Source: RGIG1752 sp045650425 (GTDB lineage: Bacteria; Bacillota_I; Bacilli_A; RF39; UBA660). Taken from it: DNA of 21,996 nucleotides. Numbering within the stretch: the first letter of the stretch is position 1; every line of letters starts with the position of its first letter. Position numbers and translations under genes: made by a program. Positions 1 to 6,304 of this stretch are shown piece by piece. Under the pieces are notes generated by a model. It was not told where the DNA came from. It saw only the letters and a list, made by a program, of their open reading frames with translations, and made no database searches. The stretch is taken from the NCBI GenBank assembly GCA_045650425.1, contig JAZRRD010000037.1, positions 1 through 21,996 of the forward strand, given 5' to 3'.

Positions 1-37
1 ATATTTTAAAATATGTTAGAAACGTAAAAGTAAAATT

Positions 38-919
38 ATGAATTATTACAATGAGATTAAAAACGAAATAATAAATAATGAAATAACTAAAAGAGTTAAA
101 GAATTTAGTAAGAATCGCAGTGATTTAAATACGTATTATAAAGTTGGAAAATTACTTAGTGAGGCTGGTAAGCATTATGGTGAAGGTATAATTAAAGAAT
201 ATTCAAAAAGGTTAACTCAAGAATTGGGAAAAGGATATACGGAAACTAATTTAAAATATTTTAGACAATTTTATATATTTTTAAAAAGTCACACAGTGTG
301 TGACGAATTATCTTGGTCCCACTATAGAACACTTTTATCTATTAATAATGAGAAAGAAATTGCTTATTACATCCTAATATGTAGACAGCAAAACCTATCG
401 GTGAGAAAATTACAAGATAAAATAAAATCTAAGGAATATGAAAGATTACCAGAGGAAGTAAAACAAAAGTTATTTAATAAAGATAAGATTAAAATAAACG
501 ATTTGGTTAAAAATCCAATTGTTATAAAAAATAATAGAAATTATGAAGTGTTTTCAGAAAGTATATTGCAGAAATTAATTTTAGAAAATATTGTATCATT
601 TTTAGATGAACTAGGATATGGTTTTACATTTGTTAAAAATGAATATAAAATAAAAATAGGTGGTATTTATAATTATATAGATTTACTTTTATACAATATA
701 GAATTTAATTGCTATGTAGTCGTAGAACTTAAGGTAACAGAATTAAAAAAAGAGCATATTGGACAAATAGAAATATATATGAATTATATAGATAAGAATT
801 TGAAAAAAATAACTCATGATAAAACTATTGGCATTATAATATGTAGGAAGAATAACAAATATATAATTGAATATTGTAGTGATAAAAGAATAATGGCTAA
901 GGAATATAAATTATTATAA
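38..919 (+). CDS. DUF1016/YhcG-family PD-(D/E)XK nuclease-like protein
   Basis: Encodes 293 aa, close to the usual DUF1016 size of roughly 300-350. The N-terminal helical DUF1016_N region spans about residues 15-130 and contains the conserved YGEGIIKEYSKRL and NLKYFRQFY stretches followed by LSWSHYR. The C-terminal half, about 170-285, is a PD-(D/E)XK fold: Asp215 in IDLLLYN, Glu230-x-Lys232 in VVVELKV, and GQIEIYMNY after it match the catalytic D...ExK...Q pattern, so it looks intact. The family is annotated as a putative nuclease found in mobile or defence contexts; its physiological role is unclear. No recombinase, restriction gene or phage gene lies beside it; the downstream neighbour is housekeeping rlmN. 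The ribosome binding site is weak (an A/G-rich stretch only). Lateral acquisition is inferred, not shown. Confidence 0.88.
   Translation: MNYYNEIKNEIINNEITKRVKEFSKNRSDLNTYYKVGKLLSEAGKHYGEGIIKEYSKRLTQELGKGYTETNLKYFRQFYIFLKSHTVCDELSWSHYRTLLSINNEKEIAYYILICRQQNLSVRKLQDKIKSKEYERLPEEVKQKLFNKDKIKINDLVKNPIVIKNNRNYEVFSESILQKLILENIVSFLDELGYGFTFVKNEYKIKIGGIYNYIDLLLYNIEFNCYVVVELKVTELKKEHIGQIEIYMNYIDKNLKKITHDKTIGIIICRKNNKYIIEYCSDKRIMAKEYKLL
288..304. repeat. 17-bp perfect palindrome inside the DUF1016 gene
   Basis: GTCACACA, a central G, then TGTGTGAC: two perfect 8-base arms around one base. It encodes the KSHTVCDE segment just before the conserved LSWSHYR. GC content is higher than the surrounding sequence. 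Its function is unknown. Confidence 0.6.
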
Positions 920-924
920 AAAAA

Positions 925-953
925 TTGCATTTTAGCCTATAAAATATTATAAT
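925..953 (+). promoter_or_regulatory. Sigma-A-type promoter for the rlmN operon
   Basis: TTGCAT at 925-930, a 17-base spacer, then TATAAT at 948-953. The -10 box ends 25 bases before the rlmN ATG, and the five-gene operon follows. An 11-of-12 inverted repeat brackets the -10 box. Confidence 0.65.
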
Positions 954-967
954 TATTTATAGGTTAA
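932..967. repeat. Inverted repeat flanking the rlmN -10 box
   Basis: Arms TTAGCCTATAAA (932-943) and TTTATAGGTTAA (956-967) are complementary at 11 of 12 positions, and the remaining pair is G-U in RNA. The TATAAT sits in the 12-base loop. No T-run follows, so it is a poor terminator for the upstream gene. It could be an operator or a readthrough-only hairpin. Confidence 0.5.
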
Positions 968-978
968 GAAGGTATTTT

Positions 979-1998
979 ATGCATATAATGAATTATCCGA
1001 AAAATGAATTAGAAGAATATTTTTTGAATATTGGAGAAAAGAAATTCAAAGCTACTCAAGTTTTTGAGTGGTTGTATCAAAAACGTATTTTTAATATAGA
1101 TGAATTTTCAAATTTAAAAAAAGAACTTAGAGATAAATTAAAAGAAGAATTATCTTTTGGTTTCATTAAAATGGTAAAAAAAGAGGAAGATGATTTAACT
1201 AAGAAATATTTGTTTGAACTTAATGATAATAATCATATTGAAGCTGTTTTAATGGAACATGATTATGGCCTTTCAGTATGTATTTCTAGTCAAGTTGGAT
1301 GTAATATGGGTTGTAAGTTTTGTGAAAGTGGTAGACTAAAAAAAGTTAGAGACTTACAAACTTATGAAATGGTTGAACAAATACTACTTATTGAAAAAGA
1401 CATTAATAAAAGAATTTCTAGTGTTGTTATTATGGGAATAGGTGAACCTTTGGATAATTTTGTTAATGTAATGAATTTTATTAGAATTATAAATGATCCA
1501 AAAGGTATTGCTATTGGGGCTAGACATATTACTTTGTCTACTTGTGGATTAGTTCCAAAAATTAAAGAATTGGCTAATTTTCCTTTACAAGTTAACTTAG
1601 CTTTATCTTTACATGCTCCGAATGACACTGTAAGAAATCGTATAATGGCTATTAATAAAGTGTATAATATTAGTCAAGTAATTGAGGCAATTAAAGATTA
1701 TATTAGAGTTACTAATAGACGAGTTACTATAGAATATGTTATGCTTAATAATGTAAATGATAGTTTAGAATGTGCAGATGAATTATCAGATTTATTAAGG
1801 GGATTAAATGTATATGTTAATTTAATTCCATATAATGAAACAAATAATATAGATTTTAAGAAAAGTAGCAAAGATAAAATATTAGCGTTTTATGATCGTT
1901 TAAAAAAACGCGGAATAAATGTAACTGTTAGAAAAGAATTTGGAAGCAAAATCTCTGCTGCTTGTGGACAACTAAGAAGTAAAGAGGTGAAAAAATGA
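979..1998 (+). CDS. rlmN: Dual-specificity 23S rRNA/tRNA adenine-C2 methyltransferase RlmN
   Basis: A radical-SAM enzyme of 339 aa that methylates C2 of A2503 in 23S rRNA and A37 in a subset of tRNAs. The 4Fe-4S motif CxxxCxxC is at Cys108, Cys112 and Cys115. The methyl-carrier cysteine is Cys329 in AACGQL, and Cys101 has the same spacing from the cluster as the assisting Cys118 of E. coli RlmN. The SAM-binding MGIGEP motif is clear, followed by NPLL-type LSLHAPND and LIPYNE stretches. The ATG at 979 is preferred over the one at 988 because AGAAGG ends 6 bases upstream of it. It is first in the rlmN-prpC-prkC-rsgA-rpe operon, and its TGA stop overlaps the prpC ATG by 4 bases. The segment after the cluster, CESGRLKKVRDL, is less canonical than in B. 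subtilis, but the fold and catalytic Cys argue against Cfr. Confidence 0.95.
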   Translation: MHIMNYPKNELEEYFLNIGEKKFKATQVFEWLYQKRIFNIDEFSNLKKELRDKLKEELSFGFIKMVKKEEDDLTKKYLFELNDNNHIEAVLMEHDYGLSVCISSQVGCNMGCKFCESGRLKKVRDLQTYEMVEQILLIEKDINKRISSVVIMGIGEPLDNFVNVMNFIRIINDPKGIAIGARHITLSTCGLVPKIKELANFPLQVNLALSLHAPNDTVRNRIMAINKVYNISQVIEAIKDYIRVTNRRVTIEYVMLNNVNDSLECADELSDLLRGLNVYVNLIPYNETNNIDFKKSSKDKILAFYDRLKKRGINVTVRKEFGSKISAACGQLRSKEVKK

Positions 1999-2732
1999 AA
2001 TCGTTTTATTTAACAGATGCTGGAAGAGTAAGAAGTCACAATGAAGATTCCGTAACAATATTAAAAAATTCTAATAATGAATATCTAATGATTGTTGCAG
2101 ATGGAATGGGTGGACATAGAAAAGGTGAAGTAGCATCTAGTATGGCCTTAGCTCATTTAGGAAAGAGGTTTACTTCAATTAGTTCAATTGGAACTAAATT
2201 AGATGCGGTAAATTGGTTAAATGACAATATTAATGAAATAAATAGACAAATTTTAAAGTATGCTGATGAAAATGTTGATTCAACAGGTATGGGAACAACT
2301 TTAGTTGCAGCTCTTATAACTAAAGAATTCTTAATTTTTGGTAATATAGGAGATTCTTCTGGTTATGTTATGAAAAAGAAAAAATTGCATAAAGTTACCA
2401 AAGATCATACGTTAGTAAATCTTTTAGTTGAAGCTGGAGATTTAACAGAGGAAGAAGCAAAATATCATCCTAAAAAGAATGTTTTAATGAAAGCTTTAGG
2501 AGCCGGAGAAAAATGTGAACCAGATATTTTTTGTGTCGAAGATGATAATTGCGATGGGGTTATTTTGTGTAGTGACGGATTAACAAGCATGTTATCTAAT
2601 GAACAAATTGAAAAGGTATTAAATGAAGATGAGTTGGCAATTGAAGAAAAGGTTAGTAAATTAATTAGAAAATGTAATGCAAGAGGTGGAACAGATAATA
2701 TTTCTGTTGCATACTTAGTTATAAAAGAATGA
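1995..2732 (+). CDS. prpC: PP2C-type Ser/Thr phosphatase (PrpC/Stp)
   Basis: A cytoplasmic PPM/PP2C metal-dependent phosphatase of 245 aa, the usual size, expected to reverse phosphorylation by the kinase encoded next. Family motifs appear in order: RSHNED (Asp18), VADGMGGH (Asp36-Gly37, metal ligands), GMGTTLV, GNIGDSSGYV, KDHTLVNLLVEAG, LCSDGLTSML and GGTDNIS near the C terminus. The usual GDSR is GDSS here, a minor change. The start lies within an ATGA overlap with rlmN, preceded by AGAGGTG, which suggests translational coupling. The phosphatase-kinase pairing is conserved across Gram-positive bacteria. Confidence 0.96.
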   Translation: MKSFYLTDAGRVRSHNEDSVTILKNSNNEYLMIVADGMGGHRKGEVASSMALAHLGKRFTSISSIGTKLDAVNWLNDNINEINRQILKYADENVDSTGMGTTLVAALITKEFLIFGNIGDSSGYVMKKKKLHKVTKDHTLVNLLVEAGDLTEEEAKYHPKKNVLMKALGAGEKCEPDIFCVEDDNCDGVILCSDGLTSMLSNEQIEKVLNEDELAIEEKVSKLIRKCNARGGTDNISVAYLVIKE

Positions 2733-2735
2733 TTT

Positions 2736-2740
2736 GGAGG
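2736..2740 (+). promoter_or_regulatory. Ribosome binding site setting the prkC start
   Basis: GGAGG lies 8 bases before the ATG at 2749, so this start is preferred over the in-frame TTG at 2734 (which overlaps the site) and the ATG at 2755 (14 bases away). Confidence 0.75.
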
Positions 2741-2748
2741 ATAAGATT

Positions 2749-4503
2749 ATGATAATGAAAGGGCAAAAGATTAGTGATCGATACCAAATAATTAAAACCA
2801 TTGGTGAAGGTGGAATGGCTAATGTATATTTAGCTTATGATACAATATTAGACCGTAATGTAGCCGTGAAAATATTAAGAGGAGAATTAGCTACTGACGA
2901 AAAATTTGTAAGACGTTTTCAAAGAGAAGCTTTATCTGCTTCAAGTTTATCTAATCCAAATATTGTAGAAGTATATGATGTAGGAGAAGACAATGGTCAA
3001 TATTATATTGTTATGGAGTATATTGAAGGAAAGCATTTAAAAGCATTGCTCAAAAAAAGAGGAAAGTTAACTATTTCAGAAGTTATCGATATTATGCTTC
3101 AAATCACTAACGGGATGAGTGTGGCCCATGATTCATATATAATTCATCGTGATATAAAACCACAAAATATTATGATTTTAGAAAATGGTTTAGTTAAAAT
3201 CACTGATTTTGGTATTGCGATGGCAATGAATGCTCAGGAATTAACGCAAACTAATTCAGTTATGGGTAGTGTTCATTATTTGCCTCCAGAACAAGCGAGT
3301 GGTAAAGGCGCAACTCTTCAGAGTGATATTTATTCTATGGGTATTTTAATGTATGAACTATTAACAGGGACTCTTCCTTATAGAGGAGATAATGCTATTG
3401 AAATAGCTTTAAAACATTTAAAAGAAGCATTACCAAGCATTAAGGAAGAATTACCAAACTTGCCTCAAAGTATTGAAAATATTATTTTAAGATCTACTGC
3501 TAAAAATCCTAAAAATAGATATAATGATGCTCGTGAAATGTACGAAGATCTAACAACTTGTTTAGAGCCATCTAGGAAAGATGAAACTAAATGGGTGTAT
3601 AAATATCCAGAGTTAGATCAAAGCGACGGTAAAGCTTTAAAAATTATGAAAGAACCAAAAGATGTAAAATCGGTTGAAAAAATAGAAAAGAAAAAAGATA
3701 AATCAGATGATGAACCAGTAGTTAGAAAAGTTACGGGTGATGAATTGAAAAAACAAAACAAACTATTAATCGTGTTAGTTTCAATTTTTACAGGTATTAT
3801 TGTTTTAATAACTACTATAGTAGTATTAATTCCTGTAATAACTAAGAAGGCTACAATTAGTGTTCCTGATGTAACTGGGTTAACCGAGACGGAAGCTGTA
3901 AAAAAACTTCAAGATGCTGGATTTGTTGTATCTGAAGAAGTAGAAAATATCAACTCAGAAGAAATAGATGAAGGAAAAGTTGTTAAAACAAGTCCTAGTG
4001 CCGGAAGAAAAAGTAAAAAGGACTCAGAAATAAAACTTTATTTGTCTAGTGGTGATACAACAATTACAATTGAAAATTATACTGGTAAAAGTTATTTAGA
4101 AGTTAAGGGAGCTTTAGAAGCTCAAGGGTTAATAGTATCAATTGAAAAGCAAGATATTGAAACTGATGAAGAAGTAGATGAAAATAAAATTATTTCTCAA
4201 TCAATTACAGAAGGAGAAAAAGTATCTGAAGGAACACAAATAATTTTATATATACCAAACAAAGTAACACAATATCCTGATTTTACAGATGGTACATGGT
4301 CTGTTGAAGATGTCCAAGAATTTGCAGATAACTATGAATTAATAGTTACAATCGAAGAAATTGACACAACTGACTATGATGAAGGTACAATTTTTTATCA
4401 AAGCAAGCCAGAAGGCTATGACATTTTAAAGGGAACATCATTTAAAATAAAAGTTGCGAAAGCAACAGAATTGGATGAAGAAGAGGAATCAGAAATTTGG
4501 TAA
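2749..4503 (+). CDS. prkC: PASTA-domain Ser/Thr protein kinase (PrkC/StkP type)
   Basis: A membrane kinase of 584 aa from the ATG at 2749. The Hanks kinase domain (about residues 10-275) is complete: glycine loop GEGGMANV (19-26), Lys41, Glu60, HRD at 133-135, Asn140, DFG at 153-155, and the activation loop QTNSVMGSVHYLPPEQ with candidate autophosphorylation threonines. A Lys/Glu-rich linker leads to one transmembrane helix (about 340-364). Outside the membrane are about three PASTA units, starting near ISVPDVTGLTETEA, TITIENYTGKSYLE and TQYPDFTDGTWSVED; the third is the most divergent. The protein ends in an acidic tail with a DEEEESE run. In relatives the PASTA domains bind muropeptides and the kinase controls wall synthesis, germination and translation factors including RsgA. 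It overlaps rsgA by 7 bases. Confidence 0.96.
   Translation: MIMKGQKISDRYQIIKTIGEGGMANVYLAYDTILDRNVAVKILRGELATDEKFVRRFQREALSASSLSNPNIVEVYDVGEDNGQYYIVMEYIEGKHLKALLKKRGKLTISEVIDIMLQITNGMSVAHDSYIIHRDIKPQNIMILENGLVKITDFGIAMAMNAQELTQTNSVMGSVHYLPPEQASGKGATLQSDIYSMGILMYELLTGTLPYRGDNAIEIALKHLKEALPSIKEELPNLPQSIENIILRSTAKNPKNRYNDAREMYEDLTTCLEPSRKDETKWVYKYPELDQSDGKALKIMKEPKDVKSVEKIEKKKDKSDDEPVVRKVTGDELKKQNKLLIVLVSIFTGIIVLITTIVVLIPVITKKATISVPDVTGLTETEAVKKLQDAGFVVSEEVENINSEEIDEGKVVKTSPSAGRKSKKDSEIKLYLSSGDTTITIENYTGKSYLEVKGALEAQGLIVSIEKQDIETDEEVDENKIISQSITEGEKVSEGTQIILYIPNKVTQYPDFTDGTWSVEDVQEFADNYELIVTIEEIDTTDYDEGTIFYQSKPEGYDILKGTSFKIKVAKATELDEEEESEIW
4482..4488 (+). promoter_or_regulatory. Ribosome binding site inside prkC for a TTG-started rsgA
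   Basis: AGAGGAA within the last prkC codons lies 8 bases before TTG at 4497. No ATG or GTG exists in the rsgA frame near the expected N terminus, so this site supports the TTG start. Confidence 0.55.
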
Positions 4504-5348
4504 TAATCAAAGAGGGAATTATAGTAAAAATATTAAGTAATACTTATACAATAATAAGTAATGAAATTAAATATGATTGTAAAGCTAGAGGGAAATTTAG
4601 AAACGAAAAAATTTCTCCTTTAGTTGGTGATCATGTGCTTTTTGATGAAAATAAAAAATATATTACTGAAATATTATCACGAAAAAACGAATTGCAAAGA
4701 CCTAGTGTTGCTAATGTTGATATTGCTTTAATTGTAACCAGTCTTAAAGAACCAGATTTGCAAGTTTATCTATTAGATAAATTAATTTCAATGGTAATTA
4801 TTAATAAAGTAACTCCGGTAATATGTTTAACTAAAGAAGACTTATTATCAGATGTAGAAAAAATAAATTTTAAAAAATTATTTGAATATTACGAAACTAT
4901 AGGTATAAAAGTATTTTATAATTATGAAATAGAAAATTTAAAACAATATCTTAAGGAAAAAATCGTTGTATTAACTGGTCAAACTGGAGCAGGTAAAAGT
5001 AGCTTATTAAATCGTTTAGATAGCTCATTAAATCTTAAGACTTCTCCAATAAGTAAAGCTTTAGGTAGAGGAATTCATACAACTAGACATAGTGAGCTTT
5101 TTCAAATTAATGATATATGGTTTCTAGATACTCCTGGGTTTAGTGCCTTAGATTTAAATAAATATAATGAAGAAGAAATAAAAAATAGTTTTTTAGATTT
5201 TCAAAAATATAATTGCTTATATAGGGATTGTAATCATATAAATACTGATGGTTGTGCAATTCATGAAGCTCTAGAACAAGAAGAAATTTTATTATCTAGA
5301 TATAATAATTATTGTAGTTTTATCAAAGAAATAAAAAGAGGAGAATAA
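4497..5348 (+). CDS. rsgA: Ribosome small-subunit-dependent GTPase RsgA (CpgA)
   Basis: A circularly permuted GTPase of 283 aa acting in late 30S assembly. The order is an N-terminal OB-fold (about 1-65), then G4 as TKED at 112-115, then the P-loop GQTGAGKS at 161-168, then G3 DTPG at 211-214, then a zinc finger of Cys240, Cys245, His247 and Cys253. This G4-G1-G3 order is diagnostic. The start appears to be TTG at 4497, overlapping prkC by 7 bases; the resulting N terminus (IKEGIIVKILSNTYTI) aligns with the PEGKIIKALSGFYYV start of the B. subtilis protein from memory. In B. subtilis and Staphylococcus the homologue is a PrkC substrate, so the operon position fits kinase control, which is inference here. 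Confidence 0.95.
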   Translation: MVIIKEGIIVKILSNTYTIISNEIKYDCKARGKFRNEKISPLVGDHVLFDENKKYITEILSRKNELQRPSVANVDIALIVTSLKEPDLQVYLLDKLISMVIINKVTPVICLTKEDLLSDVEKINFKKLFEYYETIGIKVFYNYEIENLKQYLKEKIVVLTGQTGAGKSSLLNRLDSSLNLKTSPISKALGRGIHTTRHSELFQINDIWFLDTPGFSALDLNKYNEEEIKNSFLDFQKYNCLYRDCNHINTDGCAIHEALEQEEILLSRYNNYCSFIKEIKRGE

Positions 5349-5351
5349 AAT

Positions 5352-5984
5352 ATGAAAGTATCGGTATCATTCTTAAAAAGTAATGTAAAAAAAGAAGTGA
5401 CAATCAGAAATATTGAAAAAACTAACGCAGATTTTATTCATGTAGATTTAATGGATGGTATTTATGCCGGAGAAAATAATATTGATATGGAGTATTTGGA
5501 CTGTCTTTTATGGAATTCAAAAAAACCATTAGATGTACATCTAATGGTTCAAAAACCCTTTGAACTTATAAAAAACATAACATATTTAAAACCTACGTAT
5601 GTAACTATTCAAGCTGATATTGAAGAAGATATTGATAAAATAATTACTTATCTTAAAAGAAAGGGAATTAAAGTTGGTATAGCTTTAAATCCTAATCAAG
5701 ATTATAAATTAATAGATGATTATTTAAACAGAATTGATCAGTTATTAATTATGAGTGTAACGCCAGGATTAGGTGGACAAAAATTTAAGTTAGATGTTTT
5801 GCCTAAAATTAAAAAGATGAATAATATAAAAAAATTAAACAACTATAAATATATTATAAGTGTAGATGGTGGAATTAATGATTCTACAATTGAATTAGTT
5901 AGGGGTCAGGTAGATATGGTAGTTTCAGGTTCATTTATTTGTTGTAGTGATAATTATCAAAAAAATATTGATAAGTTAAAATAA
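5352..5984 (+). CDS. rpe: Ribulose-phosphate 3-epimerase
   Basis: A TIM-barrel enzyme of 210 aa interconverting ribulose-5-phosphate and xylulose-5-phosphate in the pentose phosphate pathway. Metal and catalytic residues are visible: His30 and Asp32 in HVDLMDG, His63 in DVHLMV and Asp172 in SVDGGI. The phosphate-binding MSVTPGLGGQKF segment (134-145) is also present. It is slightly shorter than the usual 215-225 aa. Where most family members have HxEA after the DVHLM strand, this one reads TIQAD, a minor divergence. AGAGGAG lies 8 bases before the ATG; the gene follows rsgA by 3 bases and is the last of the operon. A perfect 26-bp palindrome overlaps the DVHLMV codons. Confidence 0.94.
   Translation: MKVSVSFLKSNVKKEVTIRNIEKTNADFIHVDLMDGIYAGENNIDMEYLDCLLWNSKKPLDVHLMVQKPFELIKNITYLKPTYVTIQADIEEDIDKIITYLKRKGIKVGIALNPNQDYKLIDDYLNRIDQLLIMSVTPGLGGQKFKLDVLPKIKKMNNIKKLNNYKYIISVDGGINDSTIELVRGQVDMVVSGSFICCSDNYQKNIDKLK
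5524..5549. repeat. Perfect 26-bp palindrome within rpe
   Basis: AACCATTAGATGT (5524-5536) is followed directly by its exact reverse complement (5537-5549). It spans the PLDVHLMV codons. In mRNA it could fold as an 11-bp stem with a 4-base loop. No T-run follows it. Confidence 0.7.
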
Positions 5985-6014
5985 AAAAATTTAGATTTTC
6001 TAATCTAAATTTTT
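5985..6014. terminator. Bidirectional intrinsic terminator between rpe and rpmB
   Basis: Perfect 13-bp stem AAAAATTTAGATT / AATCTAAATTTTT with loop TTCT, starting right after the rpe stop and ending 9 bases from the rpmB stop. A-runs and T-runs on both sides let it serve both convergent genes. Confidence 0.88.
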
Positions 6015-6023
6015 ATTTTTTTA

Positions 6024-6182
6024 TTAATTTAAGGTTTTTGCTTCTCTAGCACTAATTATTACTTTTTGACCATTGATTGTTTTCTTTTGTAAATTTGGTT
6101 TTTGTTTTTTCTTAGTAGCGTTTAGAGCATGACTTCTCTTGTTACCAGTTAATGGTTTTTTCTTTGTTACTTTTGTAGCCAT
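6024..6182 (-). CDS. rpmB: 50S ribosomal protein L28
   Basis: A minus-strand gene for a 52-aa very basic protein, starting MATKVTKKKPLTGNKRSHAL. The core GNKRSHALNATKKKQKPNLQ, followed by an INGQKVIISAREAKTL segment, matches the bL28 pattern GN.RSHA.NA.KR...NLQ...V.G...K.YVSARAL. It is shorter than the 62-aa B. subtilis protein. The N-terminal CxxTGK segment, which carries a zinc-type cysteine in some L28s, is replaced by a Lys-rich one, so this is a cysteine-free form. GGAGGTG lies 6 bases before the ATG. Its opposite orientation, just after the prkC-rsgA-rpe operon, reproduces B. subtilis gene order. It is divergent from dnaE across a 122-base intergenic region. Confidence 0.92.
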   Translation of the reverse strand: MATKVTKKKPLTGNKRSHALNATKKKQKPNLQKKTINGQKVIISAREAKTLN

Positions 6183-6213
6183 TATAACACCTCCAAAATT
6201 TTCTCTCCATAAA

Positions 6214-6242
6214 ACTTTAACATATTATATGCTTAATGTCAA
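6214..6242 (-). promoter_or_regulatory. Promoter for rpmB
   Basis: On the minus strand, TTGACA (6237-6242), a 17-base spacer, then TAAAGT (6214-6219). A perfect TATAAT on the same strand at 6224-6229 has no good -35 at normal spacing, so the exact -10 is uncertain. Confidence 0.55.
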
Positions 6243-6276
6243 ATTAAAATTATATTCTGAAAAAACGTATATCACG

Positions 6277-6285
6277 TGTTATAAT
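6277..6285 (+). promoter_or_regulatory. Extended -10 promoter for dnaE
   Basis: TGTTATAAT is a TGn extended -10 box ending 19 bases before the dnaE ATG. The -35 region is weak (TTCTGA at 6255-6260, spacing 19). Confidence 0.55.
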
Positions 6286-6304
6286 TATTACAAGAGGTGA
6301 TATT

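Noticed and set aside
1..14. Palindrome ATATTTTAAAATAT at the window edge
   Set aside because: It is only A and T, expected by chance in this base composition, and its upstream context is missing.
1362..1628. Minus-strand ORF inside rlmN
   Set aside because: It lies wholly inside a well-supported gene and has no ribosome binding site or recognisable product; the same applies to the minus-strand ORFs in dnaE, polC and the LRR gene.
979..1998. Cfr-type antibiotic-resistance methyltransferase instead of RlmN
   Set aside because: The AACGQL motif, operon position and overall match to the B. subtilis RlmN pattern all favour the housekeeping enzyme.
1995..4503. Possible Mollicutes-type code with UGA as Trp
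   Set aside because: rlmN and prpC end in TGA at the expected family lengths, and conserved tryptophans are TGG, so the standard bacterial code applies.
6183..6304. Ribosomal-protein autoregulatory leader or riboswitch between rpmB and dnaE
   Set aside because: Only two divergent promoters and ribosome binding sites fit in the 122 bases; no stable paired structure is seen.
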